From contig NZ_BOPG01000049.1 in NCBI RefSeq assembly GCF_016863635.1, positions 167,243-231,242 on the forward strand: 64,000 nucleotides of DNA, read 5' to 3'. This DNA comes from Virgisporangium aurantiacum. GTDB taxonomy: Bacteria; Actinomycetota; Actinomycetes; Mycobacteriales; Micromonosporaceae. A model generated the notes under the pieces. That model worked only from the letters and a program-made list of their open reading frames with translations, was not told the DNA's origin and did no database searches. Of this stretch, positions 1 to 8,337 are shown piece by piece. Numbering within the stretch: position 1 is the stretch's first letter; every line of letters starts with the position of its first letter. The translations under genes were made by a program, and so were the position numbers.

Positions 1-158
1 CGGCACGAGTGCGACGAATCGCCGCGCCGTCGGCAGGGAACGAGTAGACCTCTACCCCGGGCGGCAGTTCTGCTTCGCCGCCGGGCGGGTGTACCCGTCT
101 CACGCTGGCGAGGCTACCTGCCGCCGGCCACAACGATGCGAATTCGAGGAGGACACCG

Positions 159-500
159 GTGAAGTACCTGCTGTTGATCTTCGCAAACGAGGAGACGAAG
201 GAGATCCTGGACAGGGACCGGGACAAAATCTGGGCCGAGGTCGACGAGCTGATGGCCGAACTGACCGAGTCGGGCGAGTGGGTGAGCGGGCACGGCCTCG
301 GCTCGCCCGATCAGGCCCGGCGGGTGCGGGTCCAGGCCAGCGTGCCGGTGGTGACCGACGGCCCGTTCGCCGAGGCGAAGGAGCACATCGCCGGCTACTG
401 CGTGGTGGACTGCGCGTCCGTCGAGCGGGCAACCGAGATCGCGGCCCGGTGGCCCGATGCCCGGCTCGGCGGCATGGAGGTCTGGCCGATGCTGGGCTGA
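159..500 (+). CDS. YCII-related DGPF-domain protein
   Basis: A 113-aa single-domain protein of the YCII/DGPF family, with the family signature DGPFAEAKE near residues 67-75. Its biochemical role is unknown; genes of this type are the standard genomic partner of ECF42-type sigma factors. Translation starts at a GTG preceded by GAGGAGG with suitable spacing. The gene overlaps the next one by one base (TGATG), so the two are probably co-translated. The ECF42-type sigma gene lies convergent just beyond that gene, so the classical pair is present but split by the DUF4037 gene. Family assignment is firm; function is inferred only from association. Confidence 0.9.
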   Translation: MKYLLLIFANEETKEILDRDRDKIWAEVDELMAELTESGEWVSGHGLGSPDQARRVRVQASVPVVTDGPFAEAKEHIAGYCVVDCASVERATEIAARWPDARLGGMEVWPMLG

Positions 501-1564
501 TGAACGGGCTGGAGCTCGCCGGGGCGTTCTACCGGGAGGCCGTCGCACCGCTGATCGCTGACCTGCCGCACGCGGCCGCGCTGCTGGGTCCCGGTTCGGA
601 GGTGCTCGGGTACGACGACGTCGTGTCCACCGACCACGACTTCGGGCCGCGCGTCCAGGTCTTCGTGCCGTCGCCGGGCGACGTCGCGCCGGTGTCCGCC
701 CGGCTGGCCGACCTGCCGGCCGAGTTCGGCGGGTTTCCCGTGCGGTATGCGCGGAGCGGGAGCGTCGAGGTGATCCATCACGTCGAGGTGTGGACCGTCG
801 AGGGGTTCTTCGGCGCGCAGCTCGGTGTCGACCCGGCCGGCGGGATGGCGCTCGCCGACTGGCTGCTCGCGCCGACGCAGGTGCTCGCCACCCTCACCGC
901 CGGCGCGGTGTTCCACGACCCGGCCGGTGAGCTGGACCGGCGGCGGAGCGCCCTGCGGTGGTATCCCGACGACGTCTGGCGGTACGCGCTGGCGGCCGGA
1001 TGGTTGCGGGTCGGCCAGGAGGAGCCGTTCGTCGGGCGCACCGGTGCCGCCGGCGACGACCTCGGGTCGCGGATCCTCGCCGCCCGCCTGGTGCGCGACC
1101 TGATGCGGCTGGCGTTTCTCGTCGAGCGGCGGTGGGCGCCGTACGGGAAGTGGTTCGGGCGGGCGTTCGGTGAGCTCGGGTCGGCTGCGTCCGTCCACAG
1201 TGGATTGATGGCGGTGCTCACCGCGTCACATTGGCGCGACCGCGAGGGTGAGCTGGTTGCGGCCGCGAGCGTTCTCGCGGCCGCGACCAATGATCTGGGA
1301 CTCTGTGAGCCCGTGCCGCCGGCGCCGCGGCGATTCTACGAGCGGGACGTGCGCGTGCTCGGCGCGGAGCGGTTGACCGTCGCGCTGACCGCGGCGGTGA
1401 CCGATCCGGCGGTGCTCGCCCTCCTCGGGCGGCTCGGACACCGGGCGGGGACGGCGATCGGGCGGCTGCCCGGCACGGTCGACCAGGTGGCCGACTCCAC
1501 CGACGTACTGTCCGCTGTGGACAGAGCCCGGGTCACCCCGCTGCTGGGGCTGCTCCTGAGTTGA
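500..1564 (+). CDS. DUF4037-type nucleotidyltransferase-like protein
   Basis: A 354-aa protein of the DUF4037 type. An early D-x-D-like signature (STDHDFGPRVQVFV, about residues 45-58) resembles the metal-binding strand of nucleotidyltransferase folds, and the rest is alpha-helical. No substrate is known. An in-frame extension upstream is possible, but the ATG at 500 overlaps the stop of the DGPF gene, which suggests translational coupling. Its stop codon ends one base before the stop of the convergent sigma gene, so the two genes share no spacer and no terminator is visible between them. Confidence 0.8.
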   Translation: MNGLELAGAFYREAVAPLIADLPHAAALLGPGSEVLGYDDVVSTDHDFGPRVQVFVPSPGDVAPVSARLADLPAEFGGFPVRYARSGSVEVIHHVEVWTVEGFFGAQLGVDPAGGMALADWLLAPTQVLATLTAGAVFHDPAGELDRRRSALRWYPDDVWRYALAAGWLRVGQEEPFVGRTGAAGDDLGSRILAARLVRDLMRLAFLVERRWAPYGKWFGRAFGELGSAASVHSGLMAVLTASHWRDREGELVAAASVLAAATNDLGLCEPVPPAPRRFYERDVRVLGAERLTVALTAAVTDPAVLALLGRLGHRAGTAIGRLPGTVDQVADSTDVLSAVDRARVTPLLGLLLS

Positions 1565-2812
1565 TCATGTAGTCGGGTTCTTCGCGCGGGCCTCCAGCAG
1601 GGCGCGCTCGCGGTCGTTGCGGGTCATGCCGGCGGCGCGGGTGAACTCGGCGCTGGCCTCGGTGCTCCGTCCGAGCCGGGCCAGCAGGTCGCCGCGCACG
1701 CTGGGCAGCAGGTGGTAGTCCTTCAGTTGCGGGTTGTCGGCCAGCGTGTCGACGATGTCGAGCCCCGCCTGCGGCCCGAACGCCATCGCCACCGCGACGG
1801 CCCGGTTGAGCTCCACGATCGGGCTGGGATCGATCTCGATCAGCTCGCGGTAGTGCACCGCGATCCGCACCCAGTCGGTCTCCTCGGCCGTGCGCGCGCG
1901 GCCGTGGCAGGCGGCGATCGAGGCCTGCAGCAGGTACGGCCCGCGCTTCTCCCCGGCGGCCTCCGCGCCCTTCGCGAGTGCGGCCAGGCCGTGCCGGATC
2001 AGCAGTTGGTTCCAGCGCGAGCGGTCCTGGTCGAGCAGCCGGATCGGCTCGCCGTTGGCGCCGGTGCGGGCGTTCGCGCGGGACGCCTGGATCTCCATCA
2101 GCGCCACGAGACCGTGCACCTCCGGTTCGGTGGGCATCAGTCCGGCGAGGATACGGCCGAGCCGCGTCGCTTCGTCACATAGTTCCGGCCGCATCCAGTC
2201 GCCGCCCGCGGTGGCCGCGTAGCCCTCGTTGAAGATCAGGTAGATCGCTTCGAGGACGGCCGCCAGCCGGTCGGCGCGCTCCGCTTTCCCCGGCACCTCG
2301 AAGGGGACCCTGGCGTCGGCGAGCGTCCGCTTGGCCCGGGTGATGCGCTGGGCGATCGTGGTCTCGGACACCAGGAACGCGCGTCCGATCTCATCGGTGC
2401 GCAATCCACCGATCACCTTGAGCGTCAACGCGACGCGCGAGTCCATCGTGAGGCTCGGGTGGCACGAGACGAACATCAGCCGCAGGATGTCGTCCTCGAT
2501 CGAGTCCGCTTCCTGGATCTCGACCGGTTCCTCCTCTTCACTGAGGTCCCGGCCGATCTCGGTGAGCTTGCGCTGGTAGGTCTGCTGGCGCCGGATGTGG
2601 TCGATGGCCCGCCGCTTCGCGATGGTCACCAGCCAGGCACCGGGGTTGTCGGGCACGCCCGTCTTCGGCCACTGCTCCAGCGCGGCCACGAGCGCGTCCT
2701 GGGCGAACTCCTCCGCCTGGCCGACGTCGCCGACGATGCGGGCCACCCCGCCGACGACACGGGCGCATTCGATGCGCCAGACGGCTTCGACGGTGCGCCT
2801 CGGGTCAGTCAT
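1565..2812 (-). CDS. ECF42-type RNA polymerase sigma factor with C-terminal TPR-like extension
   Basis: A 415-aa sigma-70 family protein. Region 2 occupies about residues 10-80 and region 4 about 110-165 (TDEIGRAFLVSETTIAQRI helix-turn-helix). A helical extension of about 230 residues follows; its motif AVAVAMAFGPQAGLDIVD is typical of the ECF42 group, where it replaces a separate anti-sigma factor. The ATG at 2812 gives the usual N-terminus (MTDPRRTVEAVWR), so a longer in-frame reading is unlikely. The upstream MMPL gene is on the same strand and ends 65 bp away, with a strong hairpin between them. Known ECF42 factors control DGPF genes and stress or antibiotic phenotypes. Confidence 0.9.
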   Translation of the reverse strand: MTDPRRTVEAVWRIECARVVGGVARIVGDVGQAEEFAQDALVAALEQWPKTGVPDNPGAWLVTIAKRRAIDHIRRQQTYQRKLTEIGRDLSEEEEPVEIQEADSIEDDILRLMFVSCHPSLTMDSRVALTLKVIGGLRTDEIGRAFLVSETTIAQRITRAKRTLADARVPFEVPGKAERADRLAAVLEAIYLIFNEGYAATAGGDWMRPELCDEATRLGRILAGLMPTEPEVHGLVALMEIQASRANARTGANGEPIRLLDQDRSRWNQLLIRHGLAALAKGAEAAGEKRGPYLLQASIAACHGRARTAEETDWVRIAVHYRELIEIDPSPIVELNRAVAVAMAFGPQAGLDIVDTLADNPQLKDYHLLPSVRGDLLARLGRSTEASAEFTRAAGMTRNDRERALLEARAKNPTT

Positions 2813-2830
2813 GACGTCTTTATATACGCC

Positions 2831-2863
2831 GGGAGGCCGGGACCCTCGGGTCGCCGGCCTCCC
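2831..2863 (-). terminator. GC-rich hairpin between MMPL and sigma genes
   Basis: A perfect 10-bp stem, GGGAGGCCGG against CCGGCCTCCC, is extended inward by GACCC/GGGTC around a tiny loop. It lies 15 bp past the stop of the MMPL gene and just before the sigma start. There is no long T-tract, as is common for actinobacterial terminators. It probably ends MMPL transcription and insulates the sigma gene. Confidence 0.65.
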
Positions 2864-2877
2864 TTGCGGATGTGTCT

Positions 2878-5061
2878 TTACTGGTGGCCCGCCGGGTCGG
2901 GTTCCTTCTCGAGCGGGACCGGGCTTCCCTCGACCGCGGCCGGCACGGGCGCCGTCTCGCGGGCCCGGTCGCCGTGGCCGGGCCACCAGGCGGCGTGCCC
3001 GATGAGTGCGGTGAACGAGGGGACGAAGAAGTAGGACATGACGAACGCGGAGAGCACGATGCCGATGGCGACCGCGAAGCCCATCTGCTGCAGGAACGAG
3101 ATCGGTGCCAGCATCAGGACGCCGAAGGTGCCGGCGAGGATGAGGCCTGCCGCGGCGACGGTGGGTCCGCCGTGTTCGACGCCGAGTGCGGCCGCTTCGC
3201 GTGGTTCGTGGCCTTCCCGGGCTTCTTCGCGTAGTCGGGCGATCATGAGGATGTTGTAGTCGGTGCCGATGGCGACGACGAACAGGTACAGGATGATCGG
3301 CAACTGGAACGTGACGCCCGGTTCGCCCTGGATTCCCTGGAACACGTAGACCGTGGCGCCGAGCGTGGCCGCGAAGTTGAGCAGCACCGCGATCACCAGG
3401 TAGATCGGTGCCACGAGGCTGCGCAGCAGCAGGGCCAGGATGATGGCGATCAGCACGGCGGCCACCGGCAGGATCACCGACAGGTCGCGGTTGTTGGCCG
3501 AGTTGATGTCGGCGAACACGGCGGTGATGCCGCCGACGAGCGCCTTGGTGCCGTCGGGCGCGTTGTCGTGTGCCCAGTCGCGCAGGTCGTCGCGGACCAG
3601 TTCGATCGCCTCGTTCGACGAGGCGTTGTACTTGAGCAGCAGGTCGACCCGGGCGACGCTCGGATCGGTGCTGGGCGGGGCCGGCTCCACCTGGGCCACG
3701 CCGGGCGCGCTCTTCGCCGCGTCCGAGAACTGCTTGACCTTGTCTTCGCTGATCGGTGAGCCGTCGGTGGTCTGCAGGTACACCTCGGTCGGCTGGCCGG
3801 CGCCGGCCGCGAACGACTTGCTCAGGTCTGCCTGCGCCTGAGCGGACTCGGTGTCCTGCGGGAAGCCGGAGCTGAAGTCGTAGTTGGCCTTGTAGATCAG
3901 TACCCCGCTGGCCAGCGCCACCAGGATCAGGCCGGACACCGCCGCGGTGAGGGCCGGCCGGTTGCCGACGAGCACGCCGAGTTTGCGGGAGAGGCTGGCC
4001 TTGGGCTGCTTCTGCCAGGCCTTGGAGGGCCAGAAGACGAACCGGCCGAGTTTGGAGACGATGGCGGGGATCAGCGTCAGTGAGGTGATGAGCATGACGC
4101 CGACGGCGATGGCGAGGCCGGGGCCGAGGGAGCCGAAGAAGCCGAGGGAGGCGAGGAGGAGGACGAGGAAGGCGACGACGACGGCGCCGGCGGCGGAGGC
4201 GATGACTTCGCCGACGCGTTCGACGGTGGTGACCATGGCGGTCTTTTTGTCGTCGCCGGCGCGTAGGCGTTCGCGGTAGCGGAAGAGGATGAACAGGATG
4301 TAGTCGGTGCCGATGCCGAACAGGACGATGAGGAGGATGGTTTGGAGGTCTTGTCCGACGTTCCAGTCGAGGGCTTTGCCGACGATGCCGATGACGCCGG
4401 TGGTGACCGATAGGACGATGCTGATGACGACGATGGGTAGCAGGGCCGCGATGGGGCTGCGGAAGATGACCAGGATCAGCCCGATGATGAGCACGATGGT
4501 GGCGACGCCGACGAGAGCGAACGCGCTGTTGAACGTGTCCTCGTTGTCGACGAACGACGCGACGTCACCGCCGACCTGGGCCTTGAGGCCGGTGCCGTTG
4601 AGCTCCTGACCGAGCGCGGTGCGCAGCTGGCGAATGGCTTCCAGCAGTTCCGGATCGTCGGGCGTGTCCGCCTTCATTCCGACGTTGATCAGCTGGATCG
4701 ACTTGTCCGGCGCCATGAGCTGCGGGCCGGTCACATAGGTCTGGGTCCGCGGGATCCCCTTGGTCTCGAGCTTGCCGGCGACCTCCACGACCTTGGCCGT
4801 GTCGGCCTCGGTCAGCGGCGAACCGTCTGACCTCTTCACCACCACGAGCGCGCTCGACGTCGCTTGTTGCGGGAACGCCTTCTGCGCCAGCGTGATCGCC
4901 TTCACCGACTCGTACTTGCTCGGCAGGAAGTCGCTCTGCTCCGCCGAGGTGATATCACTTAATGACGGTGAGAGGCCGATGATCGCGGCGGAGGCGACGA
5001 GCCAACCGGCGATCACCCACCAGGCTCTACGCACGACGAATCTGCCCAGCCAGCCGAACAT
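2878..5061 (-). CDS. MMPL/RND-family membrane transporter
   Basis: A 727-aa inner-membrane exporter of the MMPL family, the group that moves lipids or antibiotics using proton motive force. Two homologous halves each hold one N-terminal helix, a soluble loop and five clustered helices. The repeated GTDY motifs (GTDYILFILFRYRE and GTDYNILMIARLRE) are the family's proton-relay segments. Length is typical for the actinobacterial ActII-3/MmpL type. It is read alone from its own start at 5061, with no adjacent TetR, and ends at a hairpin before the ECF42 gene. The substrate cannot be told from sequence. Confidence 0.92.
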   Translation of the reverse strand: MFGWLGRFVVRRAWWVIAGWLVASAAIIGLSPSLSDITSAEQSDFLPSKYESVKAITLAQKAFPQQATSSALVVVKRSDGSPLTEADTAKVVEVAGKLETKGIPRTQTYVTGPQLMAPDKSIQLINVGMKADTPDDPELLEAIRQLRTALGQELNGTGLKAQVGGDVASFVDNEDTFNSAFALVGVATIVLIIGLILVIFRSPIAALLPIVVISIVLSVTTGVIGIVGKALDWNVGQDLQTILLIVLFGIGTDYILFILFRYRERLRAGDDKKTAMVTTVERVGEVIASAAGAVVVAFLVLLLASLGFFGSLGPGLAIAVGVMLITSLTLIPAIVSKLGRFVFWPSKAWQKQPKASLSRKLGVLVGNRPALTAAVSGLILVALASGVLIYKANYDFSSGFPQDTESAQAQADLSKSFAAGAGQPTEVYLQTTDGSPISEDKVKQFSDAAKSAPGVAQVEPAPPSTDPSVARVDLLLKYNASSNEAIELVRDDLRDWAHDNAPDGTKALVGGITAVFADINSANNRDLSVILPVAAVLIAIILALLLRSLVAPIYLVIAVLLNFAATLGATVYVFQGIQGEPGVTFQLPIILYLFVVAIGTDYNILMIARLREEAREGHEPREAAALGVEHGGPTVAAAGLILAGTFGVLMLAPISFLQQMGFAVAIGIVLSAFVMSYFFVPSFTALIGHAAWWPGHGDRARETAPVPAAVEGSPVPLEKEPDPAGHQ

Positions 5062-5198
5062 TGCTCCCCCTTGGTGCCGGTCTAGTCCAGGGGAGAGCGT
5101 ATCGGTGCCCGTTGCGGCGTTGCGTCATACCTCGGACGCAGTGACCTCTACGCCGTTGGTCGTATTCGACAGGTGCGAATGCCCCTAGGGGATCACTC

Positions 5199-5399
5199 CT
5201 ACCCGAACGTGCAGCAGGTGAGCGGGCCGCCGGGGCCGGGCTCCCACCTGCGCGGGGGTGTGATCGGCTCGAGCGACTCGACCGGCTCGGTGATCTCGCC
5301 GGCCAGCGTGTGTCCGCTGGCTACTCCGATGTGTGGCGCCGCGGGCAGCGTGACCGATGCCAGCGTGAGTACCAGAACAGCGAGCCTTCGCAACCTCAT
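5199..5399 (-). CDS. Small secreted protein, possible signalling-peptide precursor
   Basis: A 66-aa protein with a textbook Sec signal peptide: MRLRR, a hydrophobic stretch to about residue 18, then an alanine-rich cleavage region. A short acidic and proline-rich tail follows, ending PGGPLTCCTFG. GGAG five bases upstream supports the ATG at 5399; a second ATG at 5414 would add five residues. It is divergent from an XRE-TPR regulator gene only 63 bp away, and the spacer holds overlapping -10-like elements. That layout resembles regulator/pheromone pairs of the RRNPP type. No homologue is recognised, so the signalling role is inference. Confidence 0.6.
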   Translation of the reverse strand: MRLRRLAVLVLTLASVTLPAAPHIGVASGHTLAGEITEPVESLEPITPPRRWEPGPGGPLTCCTFG

Positions 5400-5429
5400 G
5401 TGCGCTCCAGCCATCGACGGAGGTGCCCA

Positions 5430-5437
5430 GCTATACT
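5430..5437. promoter_or_regulatory. Overlapping divergent -10-like elements
   Basis: TATACT at 5432-5437 faces the XRE-TPR gene, about 25 bases before its TTG start. The complement of 5430-5435 reads TATAGC and faces the small secreted gene. No good -35 hexamers stand out. The overlap would let one regulator control both directions. Confidence 0.4.
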
Positions 5438-5462
5438 CCGGCAGTAGACCAGGGAGACAGGG

Positions 5463-6806
5463 TTGAGTCAACAGAGTCAACAAGCCGTGTTCGGCCGCCG
5501 CCTGCGGCAGCTCCGTACGGCCAAGGGCCTCACGCAGCGGGAACTCGCCGGTGACTCGCTGTCGGTCAGCTACGTCTCCCTGCTGGAGGCCGGTCGCCGC
5601 ACGCCCACCGACGGCACGGTGCGCGTCCTCGCCTCGACGCTGGGATGCACCGAGGCCGAGTTGATGGGCGGCCAACCGCTGCCGGCCGAGCGGCCCGCGG
5701 TGCTCACCGTGCGGCTGGGCCAGCTGGCGCTGGCCGGCGACAACGCCACCGAGGCACACGGTCACTTCACCACCGCGCTGAGCACGCCCGACCTCGACCC
5801 GTTGCTGCGCACGGAGGCCACCATCGGCGCGGCGCAGTCGCTGGAGCGGCAGGGCCGGCTGCGCGAGGCGGCGCTCATCTACGAGAAGCTCGTCCAGGAG
5901 GCCGTGCACGATCCGTCGTATCACGCGTCCATCAAGGTGGTCATCGGCTGGTGCCGGTGCCTGTACGAGCTCGGCGAGCTCACGCGCGTCACCGAAATCG
6001 GCGCCGCCACGATGCAGGAACTCGACCGGCTTTCGGCCTGGCAGTCCGATTCCGCGGTGGAGCTCCTCGCGACGATCGCGGCCGCGCACTTCGAACTCGG
6101 CGACCTTCAGCAGGCCGAGCGCCTGTTGCGGGAAGGGCTGGAGCGGGCCGAGCGGATGAGTTCGCCACGGGCGCGGGCGGCGGTGCTGTGGAACGCCAGT
6201 CACCTGGCCAGCGAGCGCGGTCAGCACCGCGAGGCGCTCGAACTGGCCGAGGAGGCGCTGGCCTACTTCCGGCACGGCAGCGACCGGCGCAGCGCCGCCC
6301 GGTTGCTCAGCCAGTACGGGTACCTGCTGCTGCGGCAGGAGCCGCCGCGCGTCGACGAGGCACGGTCGACGCTGGAGGAGGCGCTGGCGATCCTGCGCGA
6401 GCACGGCGCCCGCTACGAACTGGGTTACGTGCTCACGGAGTTGTCCCGCGCGTACCTGCTCAAGGGCGAGGTCGCCGGCGCCGTCGACGCGGCCGAGCAG
6501 TCTCTCGACGAACTGGGCCCGGAGGCGGCGCTGGAACGTGCCCGCGCCGCGACGGCGCTGGCGGCGGCGCTTGCGGCCGACGGTGCCCGCGAGCGAGCCG
6601 CCGAGCTGTTCACCACGGCGGCCGAGACGCTGGGCCAGATGAAGACGTCGCGGCAGGCCGCCCGGGCGTGGGTGGAGCTGGGCGAGATGCTCGTCCAGGC
6701 GGGCGATCCGACCGCGGCGGTCGACGCGTTCCGCAAGGCAACGGCGGCGATGAATCTGGGTGCCGCGCCGTCCAAGCCCGCCGGCGGCGAGTTGCCGGTC
6801 GTCTAG
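5463..6806 (+). CDS. XRE-family regulator with C-terminal TPR domain
   Basis: A 447-aa cytoplasmic regulator. Residues 8-65 form a Cro/CI-type helix-turn-helix (LRTAKGLTQRELA...VSYVSLLEAGRRTP). From about residue 75 to 435 it is all-helical tetratricopeptide repeats of the kind that bind short peptides in RRNPP regulators (Rap, NprR, PlcR, Rgg). The start is TTG, preceded by GGGAGACAGGG. The gene is divergent from a small secreted protein gene and overlaps the convergent hypothetical gene by four bases at its 3' end. The family is clear; response to a secreted peptide is inferred from the layout. Confidence 0.88.
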   Translation: MSQQSQQAVFGRRLRQLRTAKGLTQRELAGDSLSVSYVSLLEAGRRTPTDGTVRVLASTLGCTEAELMGGQPLPAERPAVLTVRLGQLALAGDNATEAHGHFTTALSTPDLDPLLRTEATIGAAQSLERQGRLREAALIYEKLVQEAVHDPSYHASIKVVIGWCRCLYELGELTRVTEIGAATMQELDRLSAWQSDSAVELLATIAAAHFELGDLQQAERLLREGLERAERMSSPRARAAVLWNASHLASERGQHREALELAEEALAYFRHGSDRRSAARLLSQYGYLLLRQEPPRVDEARSTLEEALAILREHGARYELGYVLTELSRAYLLKGEVAGAVDAAEQSLDELGPEAALERARAATALAAALAADGARERAAELFTTAAETLGQMKTSRQAARAWVELGEMLVQAGDPTAAVDAFRKATAAMNLGAAPSKPAGGELPVV

Positions 6807-6988
6807 GGCCGGCCGGGCCCGCGGCCCAGGCTCTCCACAGTGGACGGACGGCGCCGAGGCCCGGAACCGGCGGCGGTCAGGTAGTAGATCTTGGCGGCTG
6901 CCAGTGCGAGGTCCTCGAGCAGGCCGGGTACGGGCTCTTTGTCGACCTTGGCTGGCGGCGGGCCGCTCCGGCCGTACTGCGTTGTCAT
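6803..6988 (-). CDS. Small hypothetical protein
   Basis: A 61-aa protein with no recognised family. The central segment VPGLLEDLALAAAKIYYLT is predicted helical; the C-terminus is basic and glycine/proline-rich. It starts at ATG 6988, with a weak GGTGAG upstream, and its stop overlaps the end of the convergent XRE-TPR gene by four bases. The composition suits a coding region, but a chance ORF cannot be excluded. Confidence 0.4.
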   Translation of the reverse strand: MTTQYGRSGPPPAKVDKEPVPGLLEDLALAAAKIYYLTAAGSGPRRRPSTVESLGRGPGRP

Positions 6989-7230
6989 GATCGGAATTCT
7001 CACCCTGTTTACTCGCGTCAGTCAATAGGTTGACTGGCTGCTTTGCCCCGTGTCACATCTCCCGTTGCCGACGAGTGGCGGGCCGCTGGTCGGAGGTGCC
7101 CGACGGCCGGTCGGGTGATCCGTGGCCGACCGGTCAGTGGACGGACGGCTCGACATCGATGGACCTGCCGGTCAATCGCACGGCCGGATTGACGGTTGGC
7201 GGCGTTGTCAGGCTCCACTACGGTTCGGGT

Positions 7231-7554
7231 ATGTCGTCGCCAGAGTCCCCGGGCGACCTGGCGCGCATCAATGAAGGCAACGAGGATTCGACAGCCGAGA
7301 TTCCGGTCCTCGTCGTGGATGACGCGATGCCGGTCGCCGAGATCGTCACCGGGCGCGCCCGGGTCGGGTGGCCGAACAACCCCGCCCCGCGCCTGTCCCA
7401 CGAGGCGACGGTGCCGATCGCGATCCCGGCCAACCTTCTCGGCGACGCGCCGGCCGAGCGCCCCAGTCTGCTGGTGATGGTCGCCGTGCACGGCACGTTC
7501 CTGGCGGCCGCGATCGCGCTGATGGCTGTGCTGATGGTGATCGCGGCGAAGTAG
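7231..7554 (+). CDS. Small tail-anchored membrane protein
   Basis: A 107-aa protein. Residues 1-75 are acidic and polar, with no known domain. Residues about 80-105 (LVMVAVHGTFLAAAIALMAV and following) form one membrane helix ending almost at the C-terminus, so the bulk probably faces the cytoplasm. ATG 7231 is preferred because longer in-frame readings begin with low-complexity arginine and glycine text. It stands alone between two convergent or divergent neighbours; function unknown. Confidence 0.55.
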   Translation: MSSPESPGDLARINEGNEDSTAEIPVLVVDDAMPVAEIVTGRARVGWPNNPAPRLSHEATVPIAIPANLLGDAPAERPSLLVMVAVHGTFLAAAIALMAVLMVIAAK

Positions 7555-7582
7555 CGGTCCCGCTGCCTCTCCCGACCCCCTG

Positions 7583-8281
7583 TCACTCCTCCGGCCGCAG
7601 GTGCCCCTTGCGCGCCACCCAGCCGAGCATCACCGGCGACGGTGCCCCACCCTCGGTAAAGCGTTCGAACACCAACCCGGCGTCGATCACCATCGACAGC
7701 AGCGCGGGCAACGGCCAATGGGTTGCTCCGACCTTGTCGCGAATCCCCTGGTCGGTGTAGGACGCCTTGGTCCAGTGCCCGTCGAGGTAACCGGGGCGGA
7801 TCACGACCGCGTCGAGATCGCCGCGATCGGCGAACCCGCCGCAGAAGCACGGGTGCGTTCCAATGTGGACGAACAACCCGCCCGGGCGCAGCACCCGCGC
7901 CACCTCCCGCACGATCGACGGGTACGCCGGCATGTCGGTGTGCACCCAGACCGCGCTCACGGCCGGCACGCTTCCGCTGGCGAACGGTAGCCGCTCGACG
8001 TCGGCACGCATCACCGGCATCCGGCCAGCGGCGTGCCGCAGCATGCCCGCGGAGATGTCCACCCCGACGGGCGACCAGCCCAGCTCCCGCACCGTGGCCG
8101 CATGTACTCCGGTGCCGCAGCCGATTTCCAGGCAGAGCTCGCCCGCTTCTCGCGGCCGATCCAGCAGCTCCCGCAATGCCCGGGTCGTACCCAGCGGATC
8201 GGCATCGCCCTGCCGCCGCAGAAAGTCGGTCTCGTACCAGTCGGCGATCTCGTCGTATGCCGCGGTTGCCATGCAGTTCAT
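7583..8281 (-). CDS. SAM-dependent methyltransferase, class I
   Basis: A protein of 229-232 aa, depending on the start (ATG 8281 or 8272). Motif I LEIGCGTGVHA binds S-adenosylmethionine. GVDISAGML, RADVERLPFASGS and the post-I region follow in the usual Methyltransf_11 order, and VLRPGGLFVHIG is motif III. The substrate is unknown. The gene lies downstream of, and on the same strand as, the response-regulator gene (57-bp gap), so it may be read through from that operon. Confidence 0.85.
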   Translation of the reverse strand: MNCMATAAYDEIADWYETDFLRRQGDADPLGTTRALRELLDRPREAGELCLEIGCGTGVHAATVRELGWSPVGVDISAGMLRHAAGRMPVMRADVERLPFASGSVPAVSAVWVHTDMPAYPSIVREVARVLRPGGLFVHIGTHPCFCGGFADRGDLDAVVIRPGYLDGHWTKASYTDQGIRDKVGATHWPLPALLSMVIDAGLVFERFTEGGAPSPVMLGWVARKGHLRPEE

Positions 8282-8337
8282 GAAGCCAGCTGACCCGGCA
8301 CCGGGCCAACCCGGTTCGCTGACAGCGCAGGGCCGTT

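Noticed and set aside
5166..5175. ECF42-type -35 element TGTCGA upstream of the MMPL gene (minus strand)
   Set aside because: The hexamer is present but no matching -10 lies at the right spacing, so it is probably chance.
5199..7025. A 608-residue minus-strand open frame over the XRE-TPR gene
   Set aside because: It is the high-GC shadow of the plus-strand regulator: low-complexity Arg/Gly/Gln text with no domain. Only its last 66 residues, with a signal peptide, look like a gene.
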